Assembly (NCBI GenBank): GCA_041690995.1
Contig: JBEPVM010000015.1
Coordinates: 1 to 32,140, forward strand
Reading direction: 5' to 3'
Length of the DNA stretch: 32,140 nucleotides
Origin: UBA4722 sp041690995
GTDB taxonomy: Bacteria > Pseudomonadota > Gammaproteobacteria > DSM-16500
Positions 1-7,562 of the stretch are shown here, one piece after another. Numbering within the stretch: position 1 is the stretch's first letter; each line of letters starts with the position of its first letter. Both the position numbers and the translations under genes were made by a program. The notes under the pieces were generated by a model. The model searched no databases. It was not told the DNA's origin and saw only the letters and a program-made list of their open reading frames with translations.

Positions 1-6
1 TTAATC

Positions 7-50
7 AGCAAAGTTAGTTGACGCAAGTAGCAAAGCTAGTTGACATTTAA
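7..50. repeat. Two tandem 22-bp units at the window edge
   Basis: Two direct copies of a 16-base core, AGCAAAG(T/C)TAGTTGAC, lie at 7-22 and 29-44 with one mismatch and a period of 22 bases. The repeat brings stop codons into the reading frame of the transposase remnant that follows, so it is not part of an intact transposase gene. The array may continue to the left of the window. Its function is unknown. Confidence 0.5.
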
Positions 51-243
51 TACATTAGTCATTTGGCGAAAAAAATATTTTTGCACACGATCTGATTATG
101 GAAGCGAATTTGTTGCAAGAAGTGCATCGATTATTACAACGTGTAAACTGAATGGAAAGAGTTCATTTGAATTTCTAACAACACTGATGAAAAATCACTT
201 CGCTGGAAAACAAACATCAGCCCGCTTGCTTCTTATGGCATAG
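40..243 (+). pseudogene. Decayed C-terminal fragment of an IS66-family transposase
   Basis: The open frame contains the stretch SIITTCKLNGKSSFEFLTTL. This resembles the end of IS66-family TnpC transposases, where a SLI-TC-LNG-NPF-YLT-L pattern precedes the terminal WMPWNY-like residues. Here that terminal motif is absent and replaced by an unrelated LLLMA ending, which suggests a late frameshift. Upstream, the same frame is closed by several stops inside the 22-bp repeats, so the catalytic DDE part is missing. The fragment is followed immediately by a GTAA-type terminal repeat, as expected for the 3' end of an IS66 element. The call rests on remembered family patterns, not a search. Confidence 0.5.
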
Positions 244-258
244 GGGCTGACCTATTAC
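244..258 (-). mobile_element. Probable right end of the IS66-like element (GTAA-type terminal repeat)
   Basis: On the minus strand this reads GTAATAGGTCAGCCC. IS66-family terminal inverted repeats usually begin with GTAA, and this site lies directly after the transposase remnant. Similar motifs occur at 31841-31854 and 31922-31935. The next eight bases (259-266) would be half of the expected 8-bp target duplication and include the stop codon of the neighbouring glycosyltransferase gene. Confidence 0.4.
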
Positions 259-263
259 GTTTT

Positions 264-1199
264 TTAAGAGGGTGAGGGTGTTATTGACTTTAAAATATAG
301 CTTATTACTGCTTCCAGAAACAGACACAGCCATTTAAATTTATCTTTCCGCCAGCCATGGATAGCAATTTTCATTGCTTGACTATAATGACCAGATAAAA
401 ATTCAAGCCACGCAAGACGAATAGACTGATGTATTAACCAATTTTTAAATAAGCCCATTTGTTTTTTATTTAAGTTAGAAGAGTTTAAATAATGTTGGCA
501 AAGATTGATATGTTCGTTCAACACTTTTTTTGCTGTTATATTGCAATTGGACATTGTTTTTGATTCAGGGTGTGCTAAATAAGTATAACCTAAGTGATGA
601 GTAGTAATATCCCGAGCGTGATTGAGAACAACACGAATGAGGAAATCTCTATCTGCAGAAATAAGGTAATTCGCATGACTATCGTGTGAGTTAAAGATAC
701 CAATACGATGTAAAAATTCTCGTTTAAAAAAACGGGCATTTAATAATGGCAGACCAAATAAAATGTTTTTTAAAGTGAGATCAAGTTGTTTTCCCTGGTA
801 TAATTTATTTTTTTTGAGAGAGCTTATTATCCGGGTATTGCAACTGATTACGTCAGGCTGTTCGTTATCTAAAAAAGCGCGTGCTACTTTTTTTAAAATT
901 TCAGGTTCATACCAGTCATCTGCATTTAAAAAGGCAATAATATCGCCTGTGGCATGCTGTAATCCAAGATTATATGCATCATTGCCACCCCGATCAGGTT
1001 TGCTGTGCCAATAAGTAATATAGGCGCTATAGGATTCAATCATACGGATCGTATTATCAGTGGAACCACCATCAATGATAATATATTCCAGATGATTATA
1101 TTGTTGTTGGATAACGCTTTTGATAGCTTTTTCTAAATGTTTTTCGCCATTGAGAACAACGGTAATAATAGAAATTTTAGGAATTTTTAAGCAGATCAT
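264..1199 (-). CDS. Family 2 (GT-A) glycosyltransferase
   Basis: A 311-residue inverting glycosyltransferase of the GT2 type, expected to transfer a sugar from an NDP-sugar to a growing surface glycan at the cytoplasmic face of the inner membrane. The N-terminus has the nucleotide-binding pattern ISIITVVLNGEKHLEKAI followed by IIIDGGSTDNT. The metal-binding acidic motif is in FLNADDWYEP near residue 93. The C-terminal third is a non-catalytic region rich in aromatic and basic residues. The start ATG overlaps the stop of the upstream gene by four bases (ATGA), so translation is probably coupled. It is the last gene of the polysaccharide operon. The IS66-like end lies five bases past its stop codon, so any further operon genes may have been displaced. 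The sugar and acceptor cannot be told from sequence. Confidence 0.85.
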   Translation of the reverse strand: MICLKIPKISIITVVLNGEKHLEKAIKSVIQQQYNHLEYIIIDGGSTDNTIRMIESYSAYITYWHSKPDRGGNDAYNLGLQHATGDIIAFLNADDWYEPEILKKVARAFLDNEQPDVISCNTRIISSLKKNKLYQGKQLDLTLKNILFGLPLLNARFFKREFLHRIGIFNSHDSHANYLISADRDFLIRVVLNHARDITTHHLGYTYLAHPESKTMSNCNITAKKVLNEHINLCQHYLNSSNLNKKQMGLFKNWLIHQSIRLAWLEFLSGHYSQAMKIAIHGWRKDKFKWLCLFLEAVISYILKSITPSPS

Positions 1200-2419
1200 T
1201 GTTTCTGTTGCTCTGTTGGATCCATTTTAGCTAGGTTCTTCCCATCGTAAAAATAGAGGAGATATTTTTTAAGGGGTTTTTTTATTTTTATCCTTAAAAT
1301 AGAAAGAATAAATTTAAAAAAACGAATCGTAGCCAATTTAAGGGATTTCTTTATTTTTATTCTTAAAGTAGAAAGAATAAATTTAAAAAAACGAACCGTA
1401 GCCGAGCGAAGAGATTGTTTTAATGATTCGTATGATGAAATTAAATCTTTATGACTTTCCTTTATTTTTTTTGCTATGCGATATAAACGAGGAAAAGATG
1501 CTCGCGTTAGAGTGAGTTTTTTTACTCCAATAAGAAATTTTATCTTTAACGAAGGCAACTTGTAACTCGATGTTGCATATGAATTTTTTTCTAAATCAAA
1601 AAGGCTGACCGTTTTTTTATGGAGGTTCTCTTCTAAAATATAGCGGTCCAGTTTATTAGCGACAGCAATGATATGCAAATTTAATCTTAAGGCAAGTCTA
1701 TAAAAATTTTCTTGCGCTTCGTGTGTGCTGTATTTATTCCAGCCAGCATAAATACGAGCAGAACGTTCTCTTTCTTTTGAAGGGTCTGTGATACCTTGTC
1801 CTGCTTCCTGTCCTTCGACTGTAATATCAAAAATGGGAAATGAACGCCAGGTGCCGTAAGGGTTATCTTTATTCTTACAAAGCCCAAGGAAGTAATCAAT
1901 ACATTGGTGCCAGGAGTCAGGGCCCCAAAAGTGGCCCCAACCACCTGTAATCTCTAACCATTGACGGGTAGTGACGGCATAGTTATCAGGTGCTGGCAGG
2001 CATTCAAAAAAATCATTGTAATTTTTTAATTGAAAAATAGATAATTTAATACGGAAAATATTGTCTGGATAAAAGCCTATGTATTTTTTTAAGATAGTAT
2101 CCCAGCCTTTTTTTTTAAATCGTATTTCATCGGTCAATAACCAGCAAAAATAAGTATTTTCATCTGCAATTTTTAATAGTTCGTTATAGCCCGTATCGAG
2201 GGAATAATAACCCTCTAGTATCGGAGTTTCTAAATATTTAATACTAAATTGAGCGGTCTTTTTATAATTCTCTATAAGGGTTATTAAATCAATCGCACCT
2301 TTGTCTAGTTTAAGTAACACTTCGAAAGAACCAGGATCGTCTGCTGTTTGTGCTAAATTATCAAGAAACCCTATAATATTATAAGGTCTGCAAGTGGCCG
2401 CAAAAATGGATAAAAACAT
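1196..2419 (-). CDS. Putative glycosyltransferase-like protein with a duplicated basic C-terminal tail
   Basis: A 407-residue protein not confidently recognised. The first about 220 residues look like a GT-A glycosyltransferase fold: an N-terminal strand with TCRPYNIIGFLDNL, an acidic segment in CWLLTDEIRFKKKGW where a DxD-like site would lie, and an aromatic-rich GGWGHFWGPDSW acceptor-side segment. The last about 110 residues are strongly basic and amphipathic and contain a tandem 23-residue duplication (about residues 339-383, core RFFKFILS-LRIKIKK), suggesting peripheral binding to the membrane. It lies between an SDR gene (14-base gap) and the GT2 gene (4-base overlap) in the polysaccharide operon. 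AAAGG lies eight bases before the ATG. A role as an accessory glycosyltransferase is inferred mainly from context. Confidence 0.6.
   Translation of the reverse strand: MFLSIFAATCRPYNIIGFLDNLAQTADDPGSFEVLLKLDKGAIDLITLIENYKKTAQFSIKYLETPILEGYYSLDTGYNELLKIADENTYFCWLLTDEIRFKKKGWDTILKKYIGFYPDNIFRIKLSIFQLKNYNDFFECLPAPDNYAVTTRQWLEITGGWGHFWGPDSWHQCIDYFLGLCKNKDNPYGTWRSFPIFDITVEGQEAGQGITDPSKERERSARIYAGWNKYSTHEAQENFYRLALRLNLHIIAVANKLDRYILEENLHKKTVSLFDLEKNSYATSSYKLPSLKIKFLIGVKKLTLTRASFPRLYRIAKKIKESHKDLISSYESLKQSLRSATVRFFKFILSTLRIKIKKSLKLATIRFFKFILSILRIKIKKPLKKYLLYFYDGKNLAKMDPTEQQKQ
1271..1403. repeat. 69-bp tandem duplication inside the glycosyltransferase-like gene
   Basis: Bases 1271-1334 and 1340-1403 are nearly identical 64-base copies with a period of 69 bases, exactly 23 codons, so the reading frame is kept. 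The few differences are scattered substitutions, suggesting a duplication that is recent but not brand new. The result is two copies of a basic amphipathic segment in the protein. Confidence 0.85.
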
Positions 2420-2433
2420 AAGTAATACCTTTG

Positions 2434-3165
2434 CTATCTCGACCCTGTAATAGGAATTACAGCACCACTGACATAAGATGCCGCATCCGAAAGAAGCCAG
2501 GATATTAATTCAGCGACTTCACTGGGTTTTCCCATACGTTTCATCGGTAAGCTGTTAATTAAATTATTTATTCTATCGGGCGGAGAACCCGCATGCATCT
2601 CTGTATCAATCACGCCTGGGCTGATGGTATTGATGCGAAGCTGATAGGCTGCAATTTCACGCGCACAAGCAATCGTAAATGTATTAATAGCCGCTTTTGA
2701 TGCCGCATAATGTGCAAGATGAGTGCCGCCAAAACGTGCTGCTTCAGAGGATACATTCACAATGCTGCCCCTTTTTTCGTGTTTCATGCGTTTAATCGCT
2801 TCCTGACAACAGAAAAAAGTACCAAACACATTGGTTGCAAATACAGTTTCCAAGGTGTTAGCTGTGACATCTTCGACTGCAAAAATTCCACCATTGATCC
2901 CCGCATTATTGACTAGCGCAGTCACAGAACCCAATTCGCGATCGACTGTTTCAAATAAAGCAGTAACAGCGTCTTGTGATGCAATATCTGCTTTGACTGA
3001 AATGGCTTTGCCACCTGCACCACAGATTTCAGTGACAAGGGCTTCCGCTTTCTCTTGTCCATGATGGTAGTTGACGCAAACTGCATAGCCTTGTTTCGCA
3101 AGCAACTTTGCTGTTGCAGCACCAATCCCTCGACTTGCTCCTGTAATAATCGCAATGTTTTTCAT
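2434..3165 (-). CDS. Classical short-chain dehydrogenase/reductase (FabG/YgfF-like)
   Basis: A 243-residue NAD(P)-dependent oxidoreductase of the classical SDR family. The cofactor motif TGASRGIG is at residues 8-15, the NNAG motif follows near residue 87, and the catalytic Ser and Tyr-x3-Lys lie in NVSSEAARFGG and HYAASKAA. The C-terminus has the usual ISPGVIDTEM and YVSGAVIPITGS elements. Length and motifs are complete, so the protein should be active. It sits in the polysaccharide operon with 14-15-base gaps on both sides, which suggests that it reduces a keto-sugar intermediate or acts on another precursor of the glycan. FabG-like sequence alone does not define the substrate, and an unrelated metabolic role is possible. 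Confidence 0.85.
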   Translation of the reverse strand: MKNIAIITGASRGIGAATAKLLAKQGYAVCVNYHHGQEKAEALVTEICGAGGKAISVKADIASQDAVTALFETVDRELGSVTALVNNAGINGGIFAVEDVTANTLETVFATNVFGTFFCCQEAIKRMKHEKRGSIVNVSSEAARFGGTHLAHYAASKAAINTFTIACAREIAAYQLRINTISPGVIDTEMHAGSPPDRINNLINSLPMKRMGKPSEVAELISWLLSDAASYVSGAVIPITGSR

Positions 3166-3179
3166 TAAGGTATCTCTTT

Positions 3180-4190
3180 TTATATAGGCTCTTGCATCGG
3201 TAAATGTGCCTTTTCAGTAAACGCATTATAACGATTATTCAGTATATGACGATTATTTTTATACCATTCAATCGTATCAATAATACCGTCTTTAATTGAC
3301 ATTTTGGGTTGAAATCCATAAGAATGCGCGCGTGTCATATCCATCAAACGCTTCGCATCTCCCGCAGGTTTAGTCACATCCCACACAAGGTCAATAGCGC
3401 CATTCGGTGCATGAGCGGCTATAATTTCCGCGATTTCTTTAATAGTCACACCCGTACCACTGCCTAAATTAATCGGTTCATTAATGCCTTGTTCGACAGC
3501 GAGCATCATGCCTCTTGCAACATCAGTGGCATGAATGAAATCACGAATAGGAGAGCCATCACCCCAAACGGTCAAAGGATTTTCGCCATTCATAGCTCGA
3601 TGAATGAGAGAAGGAATGACCATCGCGTTATTAGGATCAAAATTATCATAGGAGCCATACACATTCGCGGGGCGGACGATAGAAATTTTGTCCCAGTCGT
3701 ATTCGATTTTATACGCTTCGGCTTGTAATTCACCCATCCGTTTTGCCCAGCCGGCAAAGCGATCGTGAGGGGAGGGGAAGGTCTTCCACACATCGTCTTC
3801 ATAGAAAATTTCAGCAGGGGAGTATACACCCACTGAACTCGTAAATAAAAATCGCTCAACGCCAGCGCGTCTTGCCGCTTCCATCATATTGATGCTGAAT
3901 GTGATAGTCGGCACAAAAAAACTCGCGGGTCTTTTTGCAGTCATGGCAGGCGAGCCTTTGACGCCTGCGAGTTGAAACACGATTTCCTGATCTTGACAGA
4001 GGCTTAAACAATTACTAAATTCACGTAAATCGGTTTTTTTAAAAGTAATATGAGGAGACAAATTATTTGGGGTGTCTAGTGACGCAATCGTGACTATTGC
4101 GCCTTTTTCAACTAATTGCTCGACTAAAGGTCGGCCGATTAATCCCGTGCCGCCTGTGACTAATACTTTTTTGCCTTTGTAAAAACTCAT
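3180..4190 (-). CDS. NAD-dependent epimerase/dehydratase (extended SDR) lacking the usual catalytic Tyr
   Basis: A 336-residue extended SDR. The start at 4190 is chosen because its ATG overlaps the TGA of the preceding gene (ATGA) and gives an N-terminus ending directly in the Rossmann motif VTGGTGLIG (residues 11-19). An in-frame extension to 4310 would lie inside the neighbouring gene. The family features TSSVGVYS, RPANVYG and DFIHATDVARG are present, pointing to a nucleotide-sugar substrate. The position that normally holds the YxxxK tyrosine is Ala146 in FAGWAK, while Lys150 is kept. The neighbouring SDR has the same loss. The protein probably acts in deoxysugar formation beside the His-type 3-dehydratase, but its exact reaction (epimerase, reductase or dehydratase) is open. 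Confidence 0.8.
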   Translation of the reverse strand: MSFYKGKKVLVTGGTGLIGRPLVEQLVEKGAIVTIASLDTPNNLSPHITFKKTDLREFSNCLSLCQDQEIVFQLAGVKGSPAMTAKRPASFFVPTITFSINMMEAARRAGVERFLFTSSVGVYSPAEIFYEDDVWKTFPSPHDRFAGWAKRMGELQAEAYKIEYDWDKISIVRPANVYGSYDNFDPNNAMVIPSLIHRAMNGENPLTVWGDGSPIRDFIHATDVARGMMLAVEQGINEPINLGSGTGVTIKEIAEIIAAHAPNGAIDLVWDVTKPAGDAKRLMDMTRAHSYGFQPKMSIKDGIIDTIEWYKNNRHILNNRYNAFTEKAHLPMQEPI

Positions 4191-5161
4191 GCAATGACCT
4201 CTGCTATTTTCGTTGCGATATTTTCTTTCCACCACTGGAGTGTTTTTTGAATGCCTGTGTCTAAATCTGTTTTCACTTCCCAACCCAATTCTTGTTTCGC
4301 ACGCGTGCAATCTAAAAATAAACTGGTTTTAATGGTCGGCTGTGAGAGATCATGTTCGATAGCCAGGTTTTTTCCAGAATGAGAGATTATTTTTTTCACT
4401 AATTCTTTAATGGCAATTGCTTTTCCATAACCACAGTTATAGAGACGATATTTTTCAGGCTGTTTCTCAATTGCCAGTTTAACAAAATTGACTAAGTCAT
4501 CAATATACAGTAAATCACGCTCTTCGTCCCCTGTACCCCACACGCTGATTTTATTATCAGCCGTCATGACTTTAGTGACTGTCGCGCCAAAGACATGGCT
4601 GCGCTCTAAATCAAATTTATCATGAGAGCCATAAATATTAGAATGACGAATGGCAGTAAATTTAGTTTCAGAAATATTCGCGTAGAACTCGCACATTTTT
4701 TCGATATACAGTTTAGTGTTACCTACGCCAAAATAACGAGGATGTAGTGCCGTATTCGCATCAAAATCAGTTTCTTGGAGTGCTGTTTCACGAGAAGGAT
4801 ACATCACAGTACAACTGAAAAAAATCACATGCTTAACTTTTTGTTCAAACGCAATGCGAAATAAATAAGAATTCATGACAGCATTATCTGTGACATGAAT
4901 TTCGGGGCGCATGACGATATCTTTAGAGCCTGAAGTCGTTGCAGCCGCCTGGATGACAATATCCATGCCTTGTATGACGCGCGCAATCTCTTTAGGGTCA
5001 CGTAAATCAGCCTGGTGCCAGGTAACATTGGGGCAGTCATATTCGGGACGTTGAAAACGCACGGCATGGACTTCAAATTCAGGCAATGCGCTGAGTTGTT
5101 CCGTGAAATTGCGTCCAATGAAACCTGTTGCCCCGCAAATTAAAATTTTCTTTTTTAGCAT
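4187..5161 (-). CDS. NAD-dependent epimerase/reductase (WcaG/GDP-fucose synthase-like extended SDR)
   Basis: A 324-residue extended SDR with the cofactor motif CGATGFIG (residues 9-16) and the segments FFSCTVMYPS and RHSNIYGSHDKF. These recall GDP-L-fucose synthase and ColC, enzymes that epimerise and reduce a 4-keto-6-deoxy sugar. The catalytic Lys150 is present in GVGNTK, but the residue four positions earlier is Val146 rather than Tyr. Tyr143 is three residues further upstream and may or may not substitute. The ATG overlaps the stop of the PLP enzyme by one base (TAATG), and its own stop overlaps the next SDR. Being coupled to a ColD-like 3-dehydratase suggests that it processes the 4-keto-3,6-dideoxy product. 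This is an inference from gene order. Confidence 0.8.
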   Translation of the reverse strand: MLKKKILICGATGFIGRNFTEQLSALPEFEVHAVRFQRPEYDCPNVTWHQADLRDPKEIARVIQGMDIVIQAAATTSGSKDIVMRPEIHVTDNAVMNSYLFRIAFEQKVKHVIFFSCTVMYPSRETALQETDFDANTALHPRYFGVGNTKLYIEKMCEFYANISETKFTAIRHSNIYGSHDKFDLERSHVFGATVTKVMTADNKISVWGTGDEERDLLYIDDLVNFVKLAIEKQPEKYRLYNCGYGKAIAIKELVKKIISHSGKNLAIEHDLSQPTIKTSLFLDCTRAKQELGWEVKTDLDTGIQKTLQWWKENIATKIAEVIA

Positions 5162-6450
5162 TATAGAACTCTCGTATATTGTTGCATAAATTTATCAATC
5201 GTATGGACGACATAATCACGTGCTGCCTGATTAACAGCATGATGGCACGCGATTGCAAAACCACGTTTCATGACGGTATCTGCATTGTTTAATTCACCCG
5301 CAATACGGTGCTGATACATCTCAAATGCAGGATGTCTTGCCATATTACCCGCAATAATAGGACGGGTTTCGATCGCATTTTTTTGAATAAAAGTCGTGAT
5401 GTCTTTCACCGTAAAGGGTGCGTTTTCTTTTAATATGATAGGAAAACCAAACCAGACATGTTTACCTTTAGGCGTTTCTTGTTGGAATTGAAAAAAATCA
5501 TTGTATTTTGATAAATAGTTTAAATAGAAATCTGCTGTTTCTCGGCGTTTATCAATCAGTGAATCTAATTTAGGTAACTGGTGTTGTCCCATCGCCGCAT
5601 TGACTTCTGTGGGTCTTAAATTATAGCCTAAGTTAATAAAAATAAAGCGCGGATCAATATCAGGGTAACGCGCCACATATTTTTGGTGTTCATCCGCTTC
5701 CCGAGACCAACCATGTGCGCGTAAAATACGCATGGTTTCTGTTAAATTAAAATCATTCGAGATAGAAATGCCGCCTTCGAGCGTGCTGATGTGGTGCGAA
5801 AAAAAGAAACTGAAATTGCCAATGTTCCCAAAACTACCGACCGATTTTCCATCGTAAAAAGAACCCATGGCTTCACAGCAATCTTCAATCACAAATAGAT
5901 TATGTTTTTTAGCAAGCGACATAATGGCATCCATATTGCAAGGGTTGCCATACACGTGTACGAGTTTAATTGCACGTGTTTTAGGGCCAATGGCTTTTTC
6001 TAATTTGGTCAAATCAAGATTAAAACTATTAATATCGCAATCTACAATCACAGGAACCAGATGATGTTGAATGACAGGCCAAATAGTCGTTGACCAGGAA
6101 AGTGCGGGTACAATAACTTCATCGCCTGGTTTTAAATAATTGGGCGTGACAGGGTTTGCCAGTGCTGCAATGGAAAGCAAATTAGCAGAGGAGCCTGAGT
6201 TAGACATGACGCCATAGTGTGTGCCTGCGTAATCCGCATATTGTTTTTCAAATGCACGTACTTTTTGCCCCATGGTCGTATACGTTGATAGCATTGTTTC
6301 AACGGCTGAGAATATTTCGTCATGACCTGTTGTCGGTTCATGCAAATGTACGGACGGTTTTTCAGGTTTAAAAGAAAAATCAAAATAATCATCGCAATAT
6401 TGTTTAATATTCATTTGAATTTGATTGAGTAACTGCTGTTTTTTATCCAT
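5161..6450 (-). CDS. PLP-dependent sugar 3-dehydratase of the ColD/RfbH type (DegT/DnrJ/EryC1 family)
   Basis: A 429-residue member of the DegT/DnrJ/EryC1/StrS fold. In the aminotransferases of this family a Lys binds PLP. Here the position is His220 in FFFSHHISTLEGG, the hallmark of the coenzyme-B6-dependent dehydratases ColD and RfbH (E1) that remove the C3 hydroxyl of a 4-keto-6-deoxyhexose. The pyridine-binding Asp190 (VIEDCCEAMG) and the NSGSSANL phosphate-binding segment are present. The cluster of cysteines that holds the [2Fe-2S] centre of E1 after the active site is missing, so the enzyme more likely works like ColD. AAGGA precedes the ATG. It is placed between a sugar kinase and two SDRs, consistent with a 3,6-dideoxysugar pathway. 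The nucleotide carried by the substrate is unknown. Confidence 0.85.
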   Translation of the reverse strand: MDKKQQLLNQIQMNIKQYCDDYFDFSFKPEKPSVHLHEPTTGHDEIFSAVETMLSTYTTMGQKVRAFEKQYADYAGTHYGVMSNSGSSANLLSIAALANPVTPNYLKPGDEVIVPALSWSTTIWPVIQHHLVPVIVDCDINSFNLDLTKLEKAIGPKTRAIKLVHVYGNPCNMDAIMSLAKKHNLFVIEDCCEAMGSFYDGKSVGSFGNIGNFSFFFSHHISTLEGGISISNDFNLTETMRILRAHGWSREADEHQKYVARYPDIDPRFIFINLGYNLRPTEVNAAMGQHQLPKLDSLIDKRRETADFYLNYLSKYNDFFQFQQETPKGKHVWFGFPIILKENAPFTVKDITTFIQKNAIETRPIIAGNMARHPAFEMYQHRIAGELNNADTVMKRGFAIACHHAVNQAARDYVVHTIDKFMQQYTRVL

Positions 6451-6461
6451 ATTTCCTTCTC

Positions 6462-7562
6462 TTATGTGATTGACTCTTTTAGGTGATTGATAGAATTTAA
6501 ACGGGTTGGAAGCGCTGACTGTTTTTCTTTCTGTAAATGTATATAATCACGGCGTTGCATGGACATCATGGTGTAACGTTGATTATCGTAATAAATAATT
6601 TGTGAACCGCCATTTTCAAACTCAAAAGGCACCAGTAATAAATCTTTAAGCGCGTCATATAACTGCGGTTTATGCTCTGGTTTTATGAAAAATAACATAA
6701 AACCACCACCTCCTGCACCGAGTAATTTACCCCCAAGCGCACCTGCTTTTCGGCCTTTTTCATAAATAGCATCAATAAAAGTAGGTGAAATACTTGCGCT
6801 GATTTGACGTTTCAACATCCAGCTTTCATGCAGTAAACGACCGAAATCTGTTATATCATTTCCTCGAGATAAAATATGCGTGGCGGAATCAACCATTTGG
6901 TGCATTTCATGCATTTCTTGTTGTTTAAGAGGGATAGATTTTATTTTTTCCGCCGCAATATCAGAGGCAGTGCGCGAAACACCCGTAAAAAACAAGACTA
7001 AATGATCATGCAGAGCAGTCATTTGAGTAGTGGGCAGTACCAATGGGTTGACTTCAAAATCACCGCTCTGCGTGATAACAATTCTGTTTAATCCGCCGTA
7101 GGCTGTTTCAATCTGGTCTTGAACACCCACGTGTTCCTGCAAAATATCCCGTTCAATATGAATGGCTTCACAAGCGAGTTCGCGTTTGCTGGAGATCAAG
7201 CCATTCATGGCATACATCGCATGCAATAAGCCCACCGTGAAGGCAGAACTTGAGCCGAGTCCTGAACGTGCAGGCAAATCCCCTTGGTGATGAATTTCAA
7301 TACCTTGTTCGAATTTTAAATAATTCAGTACCGCTCTCACAGAGGGGTGTTGTATTTCTGTATGTTCAAATATCTCTTCCACCTGTCGCCAAATGACACG
7401 CGATTTATGCTCAAAGAAAGGCGGCAGCAATCGACAATGTAAATAACAATAATGGTTAATGGTGCTTGTTAAGACGGCCGCACCATGTTCTTGATACCAG
7501 GTTGGGTAATCAGTACCACCACCAAAAAACGAAATACGGTAAGGCGTGCGGCTAATGACCAT
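6462..7562 (-). CDS. GHMP-family sugar kinase (HddA/fucokinase-like)
   Basis: A 366-residue GHMP kinase that would phosphorylate a sugar or sugar phosphate at the anomeric position for later nucleotidyl transfer. Motif 1 is RTPYRISFFGGGTDYPTW at the N-terminus, the ATP-binding glycine/serine loop is in GLGSSSAFTVG near residue 105, and motif 3 is LLGAGGGGFMLFF near residue 285. The whole-length pattern resembles D-glycero-D-manno-heptose-7-phosphate kinase (HddA). Partners of that pathway (GmhA-like isomerase, HddC-like nucleotidyltransferase) are not in this window. The start overlaps the end of the AAA/TOPRIM gene by 11 bases. The substrate should be treated as unassigned. Confidence 0.82.
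   Translation of the reverse strand: MVISRTPYRISFFGGGTDYPTWYQEHGAAVLTSTINHYCYLHCRLLPPFFEHKSRVIWRQVEEIFEHTEIQHPSVRAVLNYLKFEQGIEIHHQGDLPARSGLGSSSAFTVGLLHAMYAMNGLISSKRELACEAIHIERDILQEHVGVQDQIETAYGGLNRIVITQSGDFEVNPLVLPTTQMTALHDHLVLFFTGVSRTASDIAAEKIKSIPLKQQEMHEMHQMVDSATHILSRGNDITDFGRLLHESWMLKRQISASISPTFIDAIYEKGRKAGALGGKLLGAGGGGFMLFFIKPEHKPQLYDALKDLLLVPFEFENGGSQIIYYDNQRYTMMSMQRRDYIHLQKEKQSALPTRLNSINHLKESIT

Noticed and set aside
7..50. Short repeats at the left edge as a CRISPR array
   Set aside because: Only two units with a 6-base gap between cores; there is no room for spacers and no cas gene nearby.
4191..4310. N-terminal extension of the 3180-4190 epimerase
   Set aside because: The extra 40 residues overlap the neighbouring SDR gene, are basic and low in hydrophobic content, and precede an already complete Rossmann N-terminus.
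6462..7562. Full heptose (HddA) pathway
   Set aside because: Only the kinase-like protein is present; no isomerase, phosphatase or nucleotidyltransferase of that pathway is in the window, so the substrate is left open.
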